A stretch of 64,000 nt of DNA, taken from Streptomyces sp. RKAG290. Its GTDB lineage: Bacteria > Actinomycetota > Actinomycetes > Streptomycetales > Streptomycetaceae. The position numbers and the translations under genes are program-made. The notes under the pieces were generated by a model, which saw only the letters and a list, made by a program, of their open reading frames with translations, had not been told where the DNA came from and ran no database searches. This document shows, one piece after another, positions 1 to 7,973 of this stretch. The DNA is taken from positions 310,001 through 374,000 of the forward strand of contig NZ_JAJOZC010000001.1 in assembly GCF_023701695.1 (NCBI RefSeq), read 5' to 3'. Every line of letters begins with the position of its first letter. The first letter of the stretch is position 1.

Positions 1-254
1 GCTGCCGCGATGCTCTGCGGGGTGCCGTCGCCATGGCTTCGGGGCCGGCCTGCCGCCACCTCGGCCATCAGTGCGTTGGCCTGGGCCAGATGCGCGGCCA
101 ACTCTCCCACCGACCACTCCAGTCCCGGCACGGGAGCGCCGGTGTCGGGGGCGCCGCGCAGCAGCTCCGCGATCTCCCCGGCGGTCGCGCGTATCGCGTC
201 GGCCAGTCCCTCGGGCAGCGTGCCCCGTACGTCCTGCCCCACCGCTGACTCCAC
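1..254 (-). CDS. Maleylpyruvate isomerase N-terminal (mycothiol-dependent, DinB-like) domain protein, 3' end cut
   Basis: Only the first 84 or so residues lie in the window, so the function of the rest is unknown. They read as a helical MDMPI/DinB-like N-terminal domain: the family hallmark WSVGELAAHLAQ sits at residues 47-58, with a His of the usual metal-binding helix inside it. Family members use mycothiol as cofactor in isomerase or transferase reactions, but many have no known substrate. The chosen start is the GTG at 252-254, followed by an acidic N-terminus. The gene is divergent from the response regulator at 378, so the 255-377 gap carries both promoters. Confidence 0.6.
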   Translation of the reverse strand, partial: MESAVGQDVRGTLPEGLADAIRATAGEIAELLRGAPDTGAPVPGLEWSVGELAAHLAQANALMAEVAAGRPRSHGDGTPQSIAA

Positions 255-364
255 CCTGCTACCGCCCTCGTGAACGCCGCTCCACACCTGTTACCTGCGA
301 GTACACAAGACCAGTCGGCGGGCTGCACGGCAAGAGGCCGGCGGTCTCCTGTTCGAACCCCCTC

Positions 365-378
365 TACGATCGAGCGCG
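365..378 (+). promoter_or_regulatory. Probable -10 box of the two-component operon
   Basis: TACGAT at 365-370 places a transcription start at about 377-378, which is the GTG start of the response regulator. The message would be leaderless, which agrees with the absence of a good ribosome binding site. No convincing -35 box was seen, as is common in this group. Confidence 0.35.
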
Positions 379-1100
379 TGTGCGCAGACGTGATAGTCGC
401 CGAAGACGACGAGAAGCAGGCCGAACTCCTCCGCCGATACCTCGAACGGGAGGGGCACTCCGTCACCCTGGTCGGTGACGGCCTCGCGGCCCTCGACGCC
501 GTCCGGCACCGGGAACCGGATCTGCTGGTCCTCGACGTGATGATGCCCCGGGCCGACGGACTGGATGTGGTGCGCGTCCTGCGCGCCGAGTGCCGGGAGC
601 TGCCGGTGCTGATGCTGACCGCGCGGTCGACCGAGGACGATCTGCTGCTCGGGCTCGATCTCGGTGCGGACGACTACGTGACCAAGCCGTACAGTCCGCG
701 CGAGCTCATGGCCCGGGTGCGTACGCTGCTGCGCCGCAACCGGCGCGCGTCGGGTACCGACCTGGCCACGGCCGGTCTGCTGGTGGTGGGCGCGCTGACG
801 GTCGACCCGCACCGGCATGTGGTGTCGGTCGACGGCGCGCCCGTGGAGTGCACACCCGGTGAGTTCAGAATCCTTGCGGCCCTGGCCGCCGAGCCCGAAC
901 GGGTCTTCTCGCGGCAGCAGTTGCTCGCGGAACTGCACGGATTCGACCGGTACATCAGCGATCGGACGGTCGACGTGCACATCATGAATCTGCGCAAGAA
1001 GATCGAACCCGCCCCGCGCCGGCCGGCCCGGCTGCTCACCGTCTTCGGTGTCGGCTACAAGCTGACGGACCCGGCGAAGGCGGCGACGCGTGCCTCGTGA
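378..1100 (+). CDS. OmpR/PhoB-family response regulator
   Basis: This is a 240-residue DNA-binding response regulator, partner of the kinase that follows it. The receiver domain fills residues 5-115, with the acidic pocket EDD at 9-11, the phosphoacceptor Asp at about 53 in LVLDVMMP, the conserved Thr at 82 (LMLTA) and Lys at 104 (VTKPYSP). The C-terminal winged helix (about 140-235) carries the family pattern TPGEFRIL and ends VFGVGYKL. The start is placed at GTG 378 because upstream residues do not fit the family; GTG 390 is the alternative. The stop overlaps the kinase start, so the two are co-translated. The stimulus cannot be read from sequence. Confidence 0.9.
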   Translation: MCADVIVAEDDEKQAELLRRYLEREGHSVTLVGDGLAALDAVRHREPDLLVLDVMMPRADGLDVVRVLRAECRELPVLMLTARSTEDDLLLGLDLGADDYVTKPYSPRELMARVRTLLRRNRRASGTDLATAGLLVVGALTVDPHRHVVSVDGAPVECTPGEFRILAALAAEPERVFSRQQLLAELHGFDRYISDRTVDVHIMNLRKKIEPAPRRPARLLTVFGVGYKLTDPAKAATRAS

Positions 1101-3354
1101 CAGCGGCAGCGGCAGCGGCAGCGGCAGCGGCAATGGCAACGGCAAGCGGGCACGTCTGCCGCTGCGCAAGAGTCTCTTCGCCCAACTCCTCGCCGTGTCG
1201 GCCCTCGTGGCGGCGTGTTCGGTGGCGGCCACCGCCTGGCTCGCCGTCCAGACGACCTCCGGCGCGATTCTGCAGGAGCAGGGACAGAATCTCACCGCCG
1301 ACGCCCGGATCTACCACAGCCTGCTCGGTTACGCGGCGGCCCACCCCACCTGGGACGGCGTCGGGAAGACGGTGCGCGAGCTGGCCGAGCAGTCCGGCCG
1401 CCGGATCGCGCTGACGACGCAGCAGCGTGCGCCGCTCGCCGACTCGGCCGCGCCCGGATCGGCGGCCGCGCTGCCGTCCCAGGCATCGGCGATCGTCGAC
1501 CCGTTGTCCGTGGACTCCGCACTGGCGGCCGAGAACGCCGGCGCGTCCGGCGCTCCCGCCGACCGGGTCGACCCACGTGCGGTCGGACCGTTCCGGCTGC
1601 CGGCGTCGGAGCGTACGCGCCTGCAGCAGGTGGCGAAGCGGAACGTGGACTGCCTCAGCGCGTCCGGGATCGCCTCGGACGTCGTCCGGAGCGCGAGCGG
1701 GCGCCCCCGCATACAGGTGGTGGGCAACGACCCCGACCGTCTCCAGGGCACTCGCTGCAGCACCGATTCCCTGGACACTCCGACAGCGACCGAGAAGAAG
1801 GCGCTCAAGGCTCTCAACCAGCTGGCCGACGCCTGCCTCAAGCGCCAGGACCGCGCAGGCGTCGACCTGAACCTCGATCTTTCCTGGGGGCAGTCGCCGG
1901 AGCCCGTGGCCGCCGATGCGGTTCCCTCGATGCCGCCGGGCGAGGAGCCCAGGGCCGCGCAGGACTACGCGCCCACCCCGGCGCCGATGCCCTCGGCCAG
2001 CGCCGCACCGAGTGTTGCGCCGGGCACCGGCCCCTCATCGGCGTCCGGCAACGGCGAGGACGACCGGGCCATCGCCTCCTGTGTCGGCACCGCCCGCCGT
2101 GAACAGCTCAGCTCCTACGTCGCCTCGCCCGCGCTGCTGTTCATCAGCGACACCGGCGGCACCACGGTGCCCGGCTTCGATCTCTCCCCCGCGAACACCG
2201 CCAGGATCGCTGGCACTGCCGCCCTCGTACTGGCGCTCACCGTCGGCGCGTCGGTGCTCGCCGGCGCCCGGCTGGTGCGGCCGCTGCGCGCCCTGACGGG
2301 TGCCGCCCAGCACATGCGGGACGGCGAGGACACCGCCCCCGTGCTGGTCACCGCGGACAACGAGATCGGGCGGCTCGCCGCCACCTTCAACGACATGTCC
2401 GCCCACCGTGCGCGGCTGGAGTCCCAGCGCAAGGCCATGGTCAGCGACGTCGCCCATGAACTGCGCACCCCGCTCAGCAACATCCGCGGCTGGTTGGAAG
2501 CGGCGCAGGACGGGGTGGCCGAACCGGATCCGGCGTTCATCGCCTCCCTGCACGAGGAGGCGGTGCAGCTGCAGCACATCATCGACGACCTCCAGGACCT
2601 CGCCCAGGCCGACGCGGGCGCGCTGCGGCTGCACGCCGGACCCGTGCGGATCGAGGAGCTGTTGGGCCAGGTCGGCGCGGCGCACCAGGCCCGGGCCGAG
2701 ACGGCCGGGGTCGCGCTGACGGTGCTGGCCGCACCTCCGGACCGCCCGGTTCCGGGGCTGACGGCCGATCCGGTCCGGCTCCGCCAGGCCATCGGCAATC
2801 TGGTCTCGAACGCGGTCCGCCACACGCCGGCGGGTGGGACGGTCACCCTGCGGCCGTACGGCTCCGAGGACGGGGCCTCGGTGATGGTGGACGTCTCCGA
2901 CACGGGCAACGGCATTCCGCCCGAGGACCTCGCCCGCGTCTTCGACCGATTCTGGCGCGGCGAGAAGTCACGCAGCCGCCGCACGGGGGGCAGCGGTCTC
3001 GGACTGGCGATCGTACGGAAGCTCGCGGAGGCGCACGGAGGGGCAGCGTCGGCGGTGAGTGTGCCGGGGCAGGGGTCGGTGTTCACCCTTCGCCTTCCGG
3101 CCGACCGCCACGGCTCCCTCGGGGACGACTCCGGTCGCGACCGCTCCCCCGACGACGGAGAAGAAGGCGGAGCCGCGGACGGACCGTCGGACGGAGCCGG
3201 GGGCCGAGCCGGATCGCATCTCGACGGTTCGCCCACGGCCGGACCGGGTCAGGGCCAGGGCCAGGGGCGGGTTCACAAGGGATTGCCCACCGTCGGCCCG
3301 GACCACGCCGGTTCGCCCACCATCGGCTCGGATCACGGCCCCGGCCAGCCCTGA
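1090..3354 (+). CDS. Sensor histidine kinase with large extracytoplasmic domain
   Basis: This 754-residue membrane kinase should phosphorylate the regulator upstream, whose stop codon lies inside its start region. A basic N-terminus is followed by membrane helix 1 (about 27-52), a sensor region of about 320 residues (55-370) ending in a Pro/Ala/Ser-rich stretch, membrane helix 2 (371-395) and HAMP. The HisKA domain has the phospho-His at about 456 (DVAHELRTPLSN). The ATPase domain shows NLVSNAVRHTP, DTGNGIP and GGSGLGLAIV. Two features are odd: an N-terminal Gly-Ser/Gly-Asn run encoded by hexamer repeats, and an 80-residue acidic, Gly-rich tail with QGQGQG and two TVGPDH/TIGSDH-like units after the catalytic domain. 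Confidence 0.9.
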   Translation: MPRDSGSGSGSGSGNGNGKRARLPLRKSLFAQLLAVSALVAACSVAATAWLAVQTTSGAILQEQGQNLTADARIYHSLLGYAAAHPTWDGVGKTVRELAEQSGRRIALTTQQRAPLADSAAPGSAAALPSQASAIVDPLSVDSALAAENAGASGAPADRVDPRAVGPFRLPASERTRLQQVAKRNVDCLSASGIASDVVRSASGRPRIQVVGNDPDRLQGTRCSTDSLDTPTATEKKALKALNQLADACLKRQDRAGVDLNLDLSWGQSPEPVAADAVPSMPPGEEPRAAQDYAPTPAPMPSASAAPSVAPGTGPSSASGNGEDDRAIASCVGTARREQLSSYVASPALLFISDTGGTTVPGFDLSPANTARIAGTAALVLALTVGASVLAGARLVRPLRALTGAAQHMRDGEDTAPVLVTADNEIGRLAATFNDMSAHRARLESQRKAMVSDVAHELRTPLSNIRGWLEAAQDGVAEPDPAFIASLHEEAVQLQHIIDDLQDLAQADAGALRLHAGPVRIEELLGQVGAAHQARAETAGVALTVLAAPPDRPVPGLTADPVRLRQAIGNLVSNAVRHTPAGGTVTLRPYGSEDGASVMVDVSDTGNGIPPEDLARVFDRFWRGEKSRSRRTGGSGLGLAIVRKLAEAHGGAASAVSVPGQGSVFTLRLPADRHGSLGDDSGRDRSPDDGEEGGAADGPSDGAGGRAGSHLDGSPTAGPGQGQGQGRVHKGLPTVGPDHAGSPTIGSDHGPGQP
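1105..1146 (+). repeat. Tandem hexamer GGCAGC repeat inside the kinase start region
   Basis: Four perfect GGCAGC units (1105-1128) are followed by three degenerate ones (GGCAAT, GGCAAC, GGCAAG). They encode alternating Gly-Ser then Gly-Asn at residues 6-19 of the kinase. Gain or loss of units would keep the frame and only lengthen or shorten the N-terminal tail. Confidence 0.8.
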
Positions 3355-3418
3355 TGCGATGACCACAGCGTTCTGACAGCTTCTTCATAACTTCAGGCCA
3401 GCCTGTCGGCACGCCTCA

Positions 3419-3446
3419 CGCCGCGGTGCGAGTCCGCACCGCGGCG
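3419..3446. terminator. Hairpin between the kinase gene and the next gene
   Basis: This is a perfect 12-bp stem, 3419-3430 with 3435-3446, and a 4-base loop. It is placed after the kinase stop and before the next start at 3480. Actinobacterial terminators often lack a U tract. Confidence 0.55.
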
Positions 3447-3479
3447 CCGTCGAGGCCGACCTGGAACGGAGCCATCTTC

Positions 3480-3909
3480 ATGCCCCTGCGTTCGTCCTTG
3501 CGTACCGTCGTCCTTGCCGCTGTCGCGGCCGGCGCGGTATGCGTCCCCGCCACCTCGGCCTTCGCCGACGCGACCCCCGCCCCCTCCCCCTCCCAGGCGT
3601 CACGGAGCGCCGAGCCCTCCGCCGCCCCTCCGCCGCCCCCTCCGCCGCACCCTCCGTCGCGGACTCCGCGGTGCCGTCCGCGGCGCCTCGTGGTGGCGTG
3701 GCCGCGGGCGAGAGCCCCTCCCCCGCCCCGCCGACAGGGCACGGCCGTCGGCCGCACCGCGCGGCGGAGTCGCGGCGGGCGAGCGCCCCGTCGGCGCGTC
3801 CGGTGACCACAGCACTGCCGTGATGGGTTCTGCCGTGGCAGCCCTCATGGTCGGCGGCGCCGGAACCGTCGTACTGCGCCGCCGCTCCGCCGTCCGCCGC
3901 AACGGCTGA
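3480..3909 (+). pseudogene. Secreted or cell-wall-type protein with signal peptide and C-terminal anchor, broken by two frameshifts
   Basis: The ATG at 3480 opens a clear signal peptide (MPLRSSLRTVVLAAVAAGAV, cut near SAFA). A Pro/Ser/Ala-rich stretch follows, then the frame is lost. Restoring one C in the run at 3625-3628 continues a PSAAPSAAPSVADSAVPSAA repeat; the sister repeat has five C where this one has four. Restoring one C at 3726-3729 then leads into a membrane helix with the basic tail RRRSAVRRNG, ending at 3909. Repaired length is about 143 residues. The pattern of signal, low-complexity stalk, helix and basic tail resembles sortase substrates, and a sortase gene follows, but no LPxTG-type motif was seen. 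Sequence error is as likely as true decay. Confidence 0.6.
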
Positions 3910-3930
3910 CCACCCCTCAGCCGATGAGCG

Positions 3931-3969
3931 GGCAGTGGCGCCGCCCTGCACAGGGGCGGCGCCACTGCC
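3931..3969. terminator. Strong hairpin before the sortase gene
   Basis: A perfect 16-bp stem (3931-3946 with 3954-3969) has a 7-base loop. It lies just after the stop at 3909 and argues against a sortase start at GTG 3935, which would fall inside it. Confidence 0.7.
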
Positions 3970-3998
3970 GTCGCTCGATCCCTCTGGAGCCCGCTCTC

Positions 3999-4648
3999 AT
4001 GTCCGTACGCCCCAGTCCCTCCGGCGCACCGCGCTGCCCGTGTACACCTGCCTGATCCTGACCGCACTGACCGCGCTGACCGGCTGCACCGACGCCGCCT
4101 CGCCGAAGCCCTCGGCCGCGGCCCGAGGCACTGAGTCTGCCGCGACGGGCAAAACGCCCGCGCCCGGACCCGGAACCGCTTCCGCCCCCTCGTCCAGCCG
4201 GTCCGCCGCGCCGCCGGTCCATGTCACCGTCCCGTCCCTCGGCATCGACAGCGCGGTCATGCGCCTCGGACTCAACCCCGACCGCACGGTCGAAGTGCCG
4301 CCGGCCGACAAGGGCATGACGGTCGGCTGGTACACCGGCGGCGCGGTGCCCGGCGAACCGGGACCCGCCGTACTGATCGGCCACAACGACACCCGCTTCG
4401 GCCGGGCCGTCTTCCACGACCTCAAGAAGATCACCAAAGGGGCGGACATCGCCGTCCGCGACGACCGAGGCAAGGAGATCCACTTCAAGGTGACCTTCCG
4501 CGAGACGGCGAGCAAGAAGGCGTTCCCCACCGCGCGGGTCTACGGACGCACCGAGACCCGGGCCCTGCGGCTGATCACCTGCGACGGCTCGTTCGACGCC
4601 GCGGGCCACCCCGTGGACAACCTCATCGTGTACGCCGAGCGGAGCTGA
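3999..4648 (+). CDS. Class F sortase, lipoprotein-like N-terminus
   Basis: Class F sortases are exported cysteine transpeptidases. The core carries the catalytic His in LIGHND and the catalytic Cys in LITCDG; the Arg near the C-terminus (VYAERS) is the candidate third residue. The N-terminus LTALTALTGC looks like a lipobox, and a low-complexity Ala/Pro/Ser linker follows. The start is uncertain. GTG 4040 gives 202 residues with the lipobox intact. ATG 3999 has a good GGAG site (3986-3989) but is out of frame by one base; one more C in the run 4010-4013 would join it to the sortase (about 216 residues). The likely substrate is the broken secreted protein upstream. Confidence 0.75.
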
Positions 4649-4750
4649 CGGGCCGGCACCTGGAGCCGACGGCGTGCGGGAGATGACGGCACCCGTAGGC
4701 CACAGGCACCTGATGGACGGGCGCGGGCCGGGCTCACGGCACCTGCCGTC

Positions 4751-4762
4751 TACCCATGGGTA
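4751..4762. promoter_or_regulatory. Perfect 12-bp palindrome upstream of the sphingomyelinase gene
   Basis: TACCCATGGGTA is a perfect palindrome ending 68 bases before the GTG start at 4831. It is a candidate operator; no regulator is known from the sequence. Confidence 0.35.
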
Positions 4763-4830
4763 ACTCCGCCTGCTTTCATGGGGCCAGGACGCGACCACCC
4801 CCAACTGCATCAGCAGAATCAGGAGTTCCT

Positions 4831-5811
4831 GTGCCGCACTCCGCGCTCCGCCGAATCTCCGGCGTATCCCTGTCCGCAGCACTCGCCGCCGTCACGCTGA
4901 CCGTCGGCGCACCGCAGGCGTCGGCCGCCGACACCCCGTCGCTGCGGGTGCTCACGTACAACACGTTCCTGATGAGCACGAGCCTCTACCCGAACTGGGG
5001 GCAGGCGCACCGGGCCGCCGAGATCCCGAAGGCCGGCTTCTTCCGGGGCAATGACGTGGTGGTACTGGAGGAGGCGTTCGACAACTCCACGTCGGACGCC
5101 CTGACGCGCAACGCCTCCGTCCCGTACCCGTTCCACACACCGGTGGTCGGCCGGAGCAGGAGCGGCTGGGACGCCACCAGTGGGTCCTACTCGGCCACCA
5201 CCCCGGAGGACGGCGGCGTCACCGTCCTGAGCAAGTGGCCGATCGTCCGGCAGGAGCAGCACATCTACCAGGACGCCTGCGGCAGCGACTGGTGGTCCAA
5301 CAAGGGCTTCGCCTATGCCCAGTTGAACGTCAACGGTGCTCGGGTGCACATCGTCGGCACGCACACCCAGTCGACCGATTCGGGGTGCGGTGCCGGCGAG
5401 GCGGCAGAGATCCGGGGCCGGCAGTTCCGGCAGATCGACGCGTTCCTCGACGCCAAGAACATCCCGGCGTCCGAGGAGGTCATCGTGGCCGGCGACCTCA
5501 ACGTCGACTCCCACTCCCCCGAGTACGCGTCGATGCTGGCGAACGCGGGGCTCGCCGGAGCGGATGCCCGTACCGGACATGCGTACTCCTTCGACACCCA
5601 GGACAACTCGATAGCCGCCGAGCGCTACCCCGACGACCCCCGCGAGGACCTCGATTACGTCCTGCACCGCACGGGCCACGCGCGGCCGGCGGGGTGGACG
5701 AACGAGGTGGTCAAGGAGGAGAGCGCACCGTGGACCGTCTCCAGCTGGGGCACGGCGTACACGTACACGAACCTCTCGGATCACTACCCGCTGGTCGCGT
5801 CGGCGCAGTAG
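4831..5811 (+). CDS. Secreted sphingomyelin phosphodiesterase (sphingomyelinase C-like)
   Basis: This is a 326-residue secreted member of the endonuclease/exonuclease/phosphatase fold. Family enzymes hydrolyse sphingomyelin to ceramide and phosphocholine outside the cell using Mg2+. The start is GTG 4831 with AGGAG at 4821-4825. A signal peptide runs to about residue 32 (PQASAAD). The catalytic landmarks are present: the metal-binding Glu in VVVLEEAFDN, the GDLNVDS motif at about 221, DYVLHR, and the catalytic His in LSDHYPL near the end. Length fits bacterial sphingomyelinase C (about 330). A long hairpin follows the stop. Another phospholipid substrate cannot be excluded. Confidence 0.85.
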   Translation: MPHSALRRISGVSLSAALAAVTLTVGAPQASAADTPSLRVLTYNTFLMSTSLYPNWGQAHRAAEIPKAGFFRGNDVVVLEEAFDNSTSDALTRNASVPYPFHTPVVGRSRSGWDATSGSYSATTPEDGGVTVLSKWPIVRQEQHIYQDACGSDWWSNKGFAYAQLNVNGARVHIVGTHTQSTDSGCGAGEAAEIRGRQFRQIDAFLDAKNIPASEEVIVAGDLNVDSHSPEYASMLANAGLAGADARTGHAYSFDTQDNSIAAERYPDDPREDLDYVLHRTGHARPAGWTNEVVKEESAPWTVSSWGTAYTYTNLSDHYPLVASAQ

Positions 5812-5818
5812 CCGCCGC

Positions 5819-5881
5819 CGGACCCGGGCGGCGAGCCGCGCCGCCCGGGGCACCGGGTCCCCGGCTCGCCGCCCGGGTCCG
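5819..5881. terminator. Long hairpin after the sphingomyelinase gene
   Basis: A perfect 20-bp stem (5819-5838 with 5862-5881) encloses a GC-rich loop of 23 bases. It begins 8 bases after the stop and separates this gene from the monooxygenase. Confidence 0.65.
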
Positions 5882-5928
5882 GCCGGGCGACCATGGAGGG
5901 AGGACCGGCCAGTCGCTGGGAGGTACTC

Positions 5929-7554
5929 GTGGGGAACACGCGGACGACCGACGTACTGATCGCGGGCGCCGGCCCCGTCGGACTGAGCGCCGCCGCCGAA
6001 CTCCGCCGCCACGGTGTGCGCTGCCGGCTCGTCGACCGGCTGCCGGCCCGTCTGCCGTTCGCCAAGGCGGTCGGCATCCAGCCGCGCACCCTGGAGCTCT
6101 GGGACCGGATGGGACTGGCCCGCACGGTGCTGGAAGCCGCCATCCCGATCAGCGGGCAGCTGGTCTTCGTCAACGGGGTCGAGCGGGCCCGGTTCGAGCT
6201 CACGCTGCCGCCCGAGGTGCCCTACGGTTTCGCGGCGCTTCCCCAGTACGAGACGGAACGCATCCTTGAGGCGTACGTGGCCGACCTGGGGACGGAGATC
6301 GAGCGCGGCACCGAACTGCTGTCGTTCGCCCAGGACCCGGACGGCGTGACCGCCCGGCTGCGAACGGCCTCCGGCGCGTCCGAGGAGGTACGTGCCGGCT
6401 ACCTGATCGGCTGCGACGGCGCGCACAGCGTCGTCCGCAAGGCCCTGGGTCTCGGCTTCGAGGGCGGCGCGTTCCCCGAGGAGTACATGCTGGCCGACGT
6501 CGAGGCCGACTGGGACCTGCCGCACGACTACACGGTGCGCTCCAGCCACCTCACCGACGACGGCTCCACCGACGACCTGCTTGTCTGCATCCCGCTGCCC
6601 GGCACGGGCCGCTACCGCATGTCGACGCTGGTCCCGCCCGAACTCTCCGCCGCCGCGACGGACCCGGTCGGCGCCCCGGGCGACGGCGTGACACATGGGC
6701 TGGAGAGCGGCCGGGCCCCTGAGCTGTCCGACATCCAGGCCGTTGTCGACCGCCTGGCCCCCAGGCCGGCCACCCTCTCCCGGATGCGGTGGGCATCCGT
6801 CTTCCGCATCAGCCACCGGATCGTCGACCGTTACGCCGACGGCCGGGTCTTCGTGGCCGGCGACGCCGCCCACATCCACCCGCCCACCGGCGCGCAGGGC
6901 ATGAACACCGGCATCCAGGACGCCTGCAACCTGGCCTGGAAGCTCGCCCTCGCCGTCCGTGGGGAGGGCGGACCCGCCCTGCTCGCCGGCTACGACGCCG
7001 AACGCCGCCCGGTCGGCGAGGAGGTCGTCGGCCGCACCGTCCGGCATGCCCGCCAGGGCGTCCAGGCCGATCCCGACGACCCGCGCACCCTGATGCTCCG
7101 GGAGGCCCAGCTGCTGGTCGGCTACCGGCACAGCCCGCTCATCGGCACCCCGTACGGCCCGTCCGACGCACCCCAGCCCGGCGACCGGGCGCCCGACTGC
7201 GGGGGCCTCACCGCGGCCGTCGCCGCCTACCCGCTGCGCCTGCTGGACATCCTGCGCGGCCGCACGGGGCATGTGCTGATCCGGTACCCGGGCGACGAGG
7301 CCGCTGACCCCGACGCGGGAGTCGCAGCGGCGACGGAGGCCGGTCTGGAGGTCGTCACCCTGCTGTGCCGCGAAGCGGCGCCGACGATCCCCGGGTACCG
7401 GGACACCGGCAAGGAGTTCGCCCGGCTCTACCGCCCCGACGGCCCGACGGGCTTCCTCGTGCGCCCGGACGGCCAGCTCGGTGCCCGCTTCCCGCTCTCC
7501 GAGACCGCGGCGCTCGTCACGTCCTACTTCTCGGCGCTGTCGGCACCGGCCTGA
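5929..7554 (+). CDS. FAD-dependent aromatic-ring monooxygenase
   Basis: This 541-residue cytoplasmic class A flavin monooxygenase belongs to the PheA/TfdB group, whose members hydroxylate aromatic compounds including polyketides and rifamycins with NAD(P)H and O2. The dinucleotide motif GAGPVG is at residues 13-18, the second motif GCDGAHSVVRK at about 160-170, and the FAD-ribityl motif VFVAGDAAHIHPPTGAQGMN at about 305-325. A C-terminal thioredoxin-like extension with sequence ending TSYFSAL is typical of this group. The start is GTG 5929, with GGGAGG five bases upstream. The substrate is unknown; no biosynthetic cluster adjoins it. Confidence 0.85.
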   Translation: MGNTRTTDVLIAGAGPVGLSAAAELRRHGVRCRLVDRLPARLPFAKAVGIQPRTLELWDRMGLARTVLEAAIPISGQLVFVNGVERARFELTLPPEVPYGFAALPQYETERILEAYVADLGTEIERGTELLSFAQDPDGVTARLRTASGASEEVRAGYLIGCDGAHSVVRKALGLGFEGGAFPEEYMLADVEADWDLPHDYTVRSSHLTDDGSTDDLLVCIPLPGTGRYRMSTLVPPELSAAATDPVGAPGDGVTHGLESGRAPELSDIQAVVDRLAPRPATLSRMRWASVFRISHRIVDRYADGRVFVAGDAAHIHPPTGAQGMNTGIQDACNLAWKLALAVRGEGGPALLAGYDAERRPVGEEVVGRTVRHARQGVQADPDDPRTLMLREAQLLVGYRHSPLIGTPYGPSDAPQPGDRAPDCGGLTAAVAAYPLRLLDILRGRTGHVLIRYPGDEAADPDAGVAAATEAGLEVVTLLCREAAPTIPGYRDTGKEFARLYRPDGPTGFLVRPDGQLGARFPLSETAALVTSYFSALSAPA

Positions 7555-7563
7555 ACGCAAAGA

Positions 7564-7594
7564 ACTCCCAGTTCGGAAGGACCGAACTGGGAGT
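7564..7594. terminator. Hairpin after the monooxygenase gene
   Basis: A perfect 13-bp stem (7564-7576 with 7582-7594) has a 5-base loop. It lies 9 bases after the stop codon and can serve the tRNA gene read from the other side as well. Confidence 0.75.
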
Positions 7595-7639
7595 CAGATG
7601 AAGCAAGACGGGCATTTACCGAAAACTTCGGAAAGACCC

Positions 7640-7727
7640 TGGTGTCCGAGGGGGGACTTGAACCCCCACGCCCGATAAAGGGCACTAGCACCTCAAGCTA
7701 GCGCGTCTGCCATTCCGCCACCCGGAC
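7640..7727 (-). tRNA. tRNA-Leu, anticodon GAG
   Basis: On the minus strand the acceptor stem pairs GTCCGGG (7721-7727) with CTCGGAC (7644-7650). The anticodon arm CTAGC/GCTAG holds the loop TTGAGGT, giving anticodon GAG, which reads CUC and CUU. A long variable arm (TGCCCTTTATCGGGC) is typical of class II tRNA-Leu, and the T arm reads GGGGG-TTCAAGT-CCCCC. The 3' ACCA is encoded at 7640-7643. Confidence 0.95.
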
Positions 7728-7765
7728 TGGGTGGTCGACCGCGGTCTCCCGTGGCGACAAAGAAA

Positions 7766-7794
7766 ACAATACCAGGGGTTTGGGGTCTGCCTCA
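7766..7794 (-). promoter_or_regulatory. Possible promoter of tRNA-Leu
   Basis: On the minus strand a TATTGT -10 box (7766-7771) lies 17 bases from a weak TGAGGC -35 box (7789-7794), about 38 bases upstream of the tRNA 5' end. The surrounding bases are unusually A/T-rich for this window. Confidence 0.3.
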
Positions 7795-7973
7795 CCTGCA
7801 TTTGCGGAGGTCAGTGCCCTGGTCAGCGGGGTGCAAGGTCATCGGAGAGGTCTCCCGGGCATGGCGGCCCGGTATTCGCGTACGGTCCGTCGCCGGTCAC
7901 GTACGCGCAGTGCGCCCGGAGGGTCGGCGGCGGGGTCCGCTCAGGCGTGGACGGGCCGGGTTACGTTCGCGGC

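Noticed and set aside
340..362. A tRNA T-arm-like sequence (TTCGAACC) before the response regulator
   Set aside because: No acceptor, D or anticodon arm could be folded on either strand around it.
3935..3998. GTG 3935 as the sortase start
   Set aside because: It lies inside a perfect 16-bp hairpin, lacks a ribosome binding site, and the residues it adds do not look like a signal peptide.
7728..7973. Phage attachment site next to tRNA-Leu
   Set aside because: No duplicated 3' end of the tRNA and no integrase gene were found within the window.
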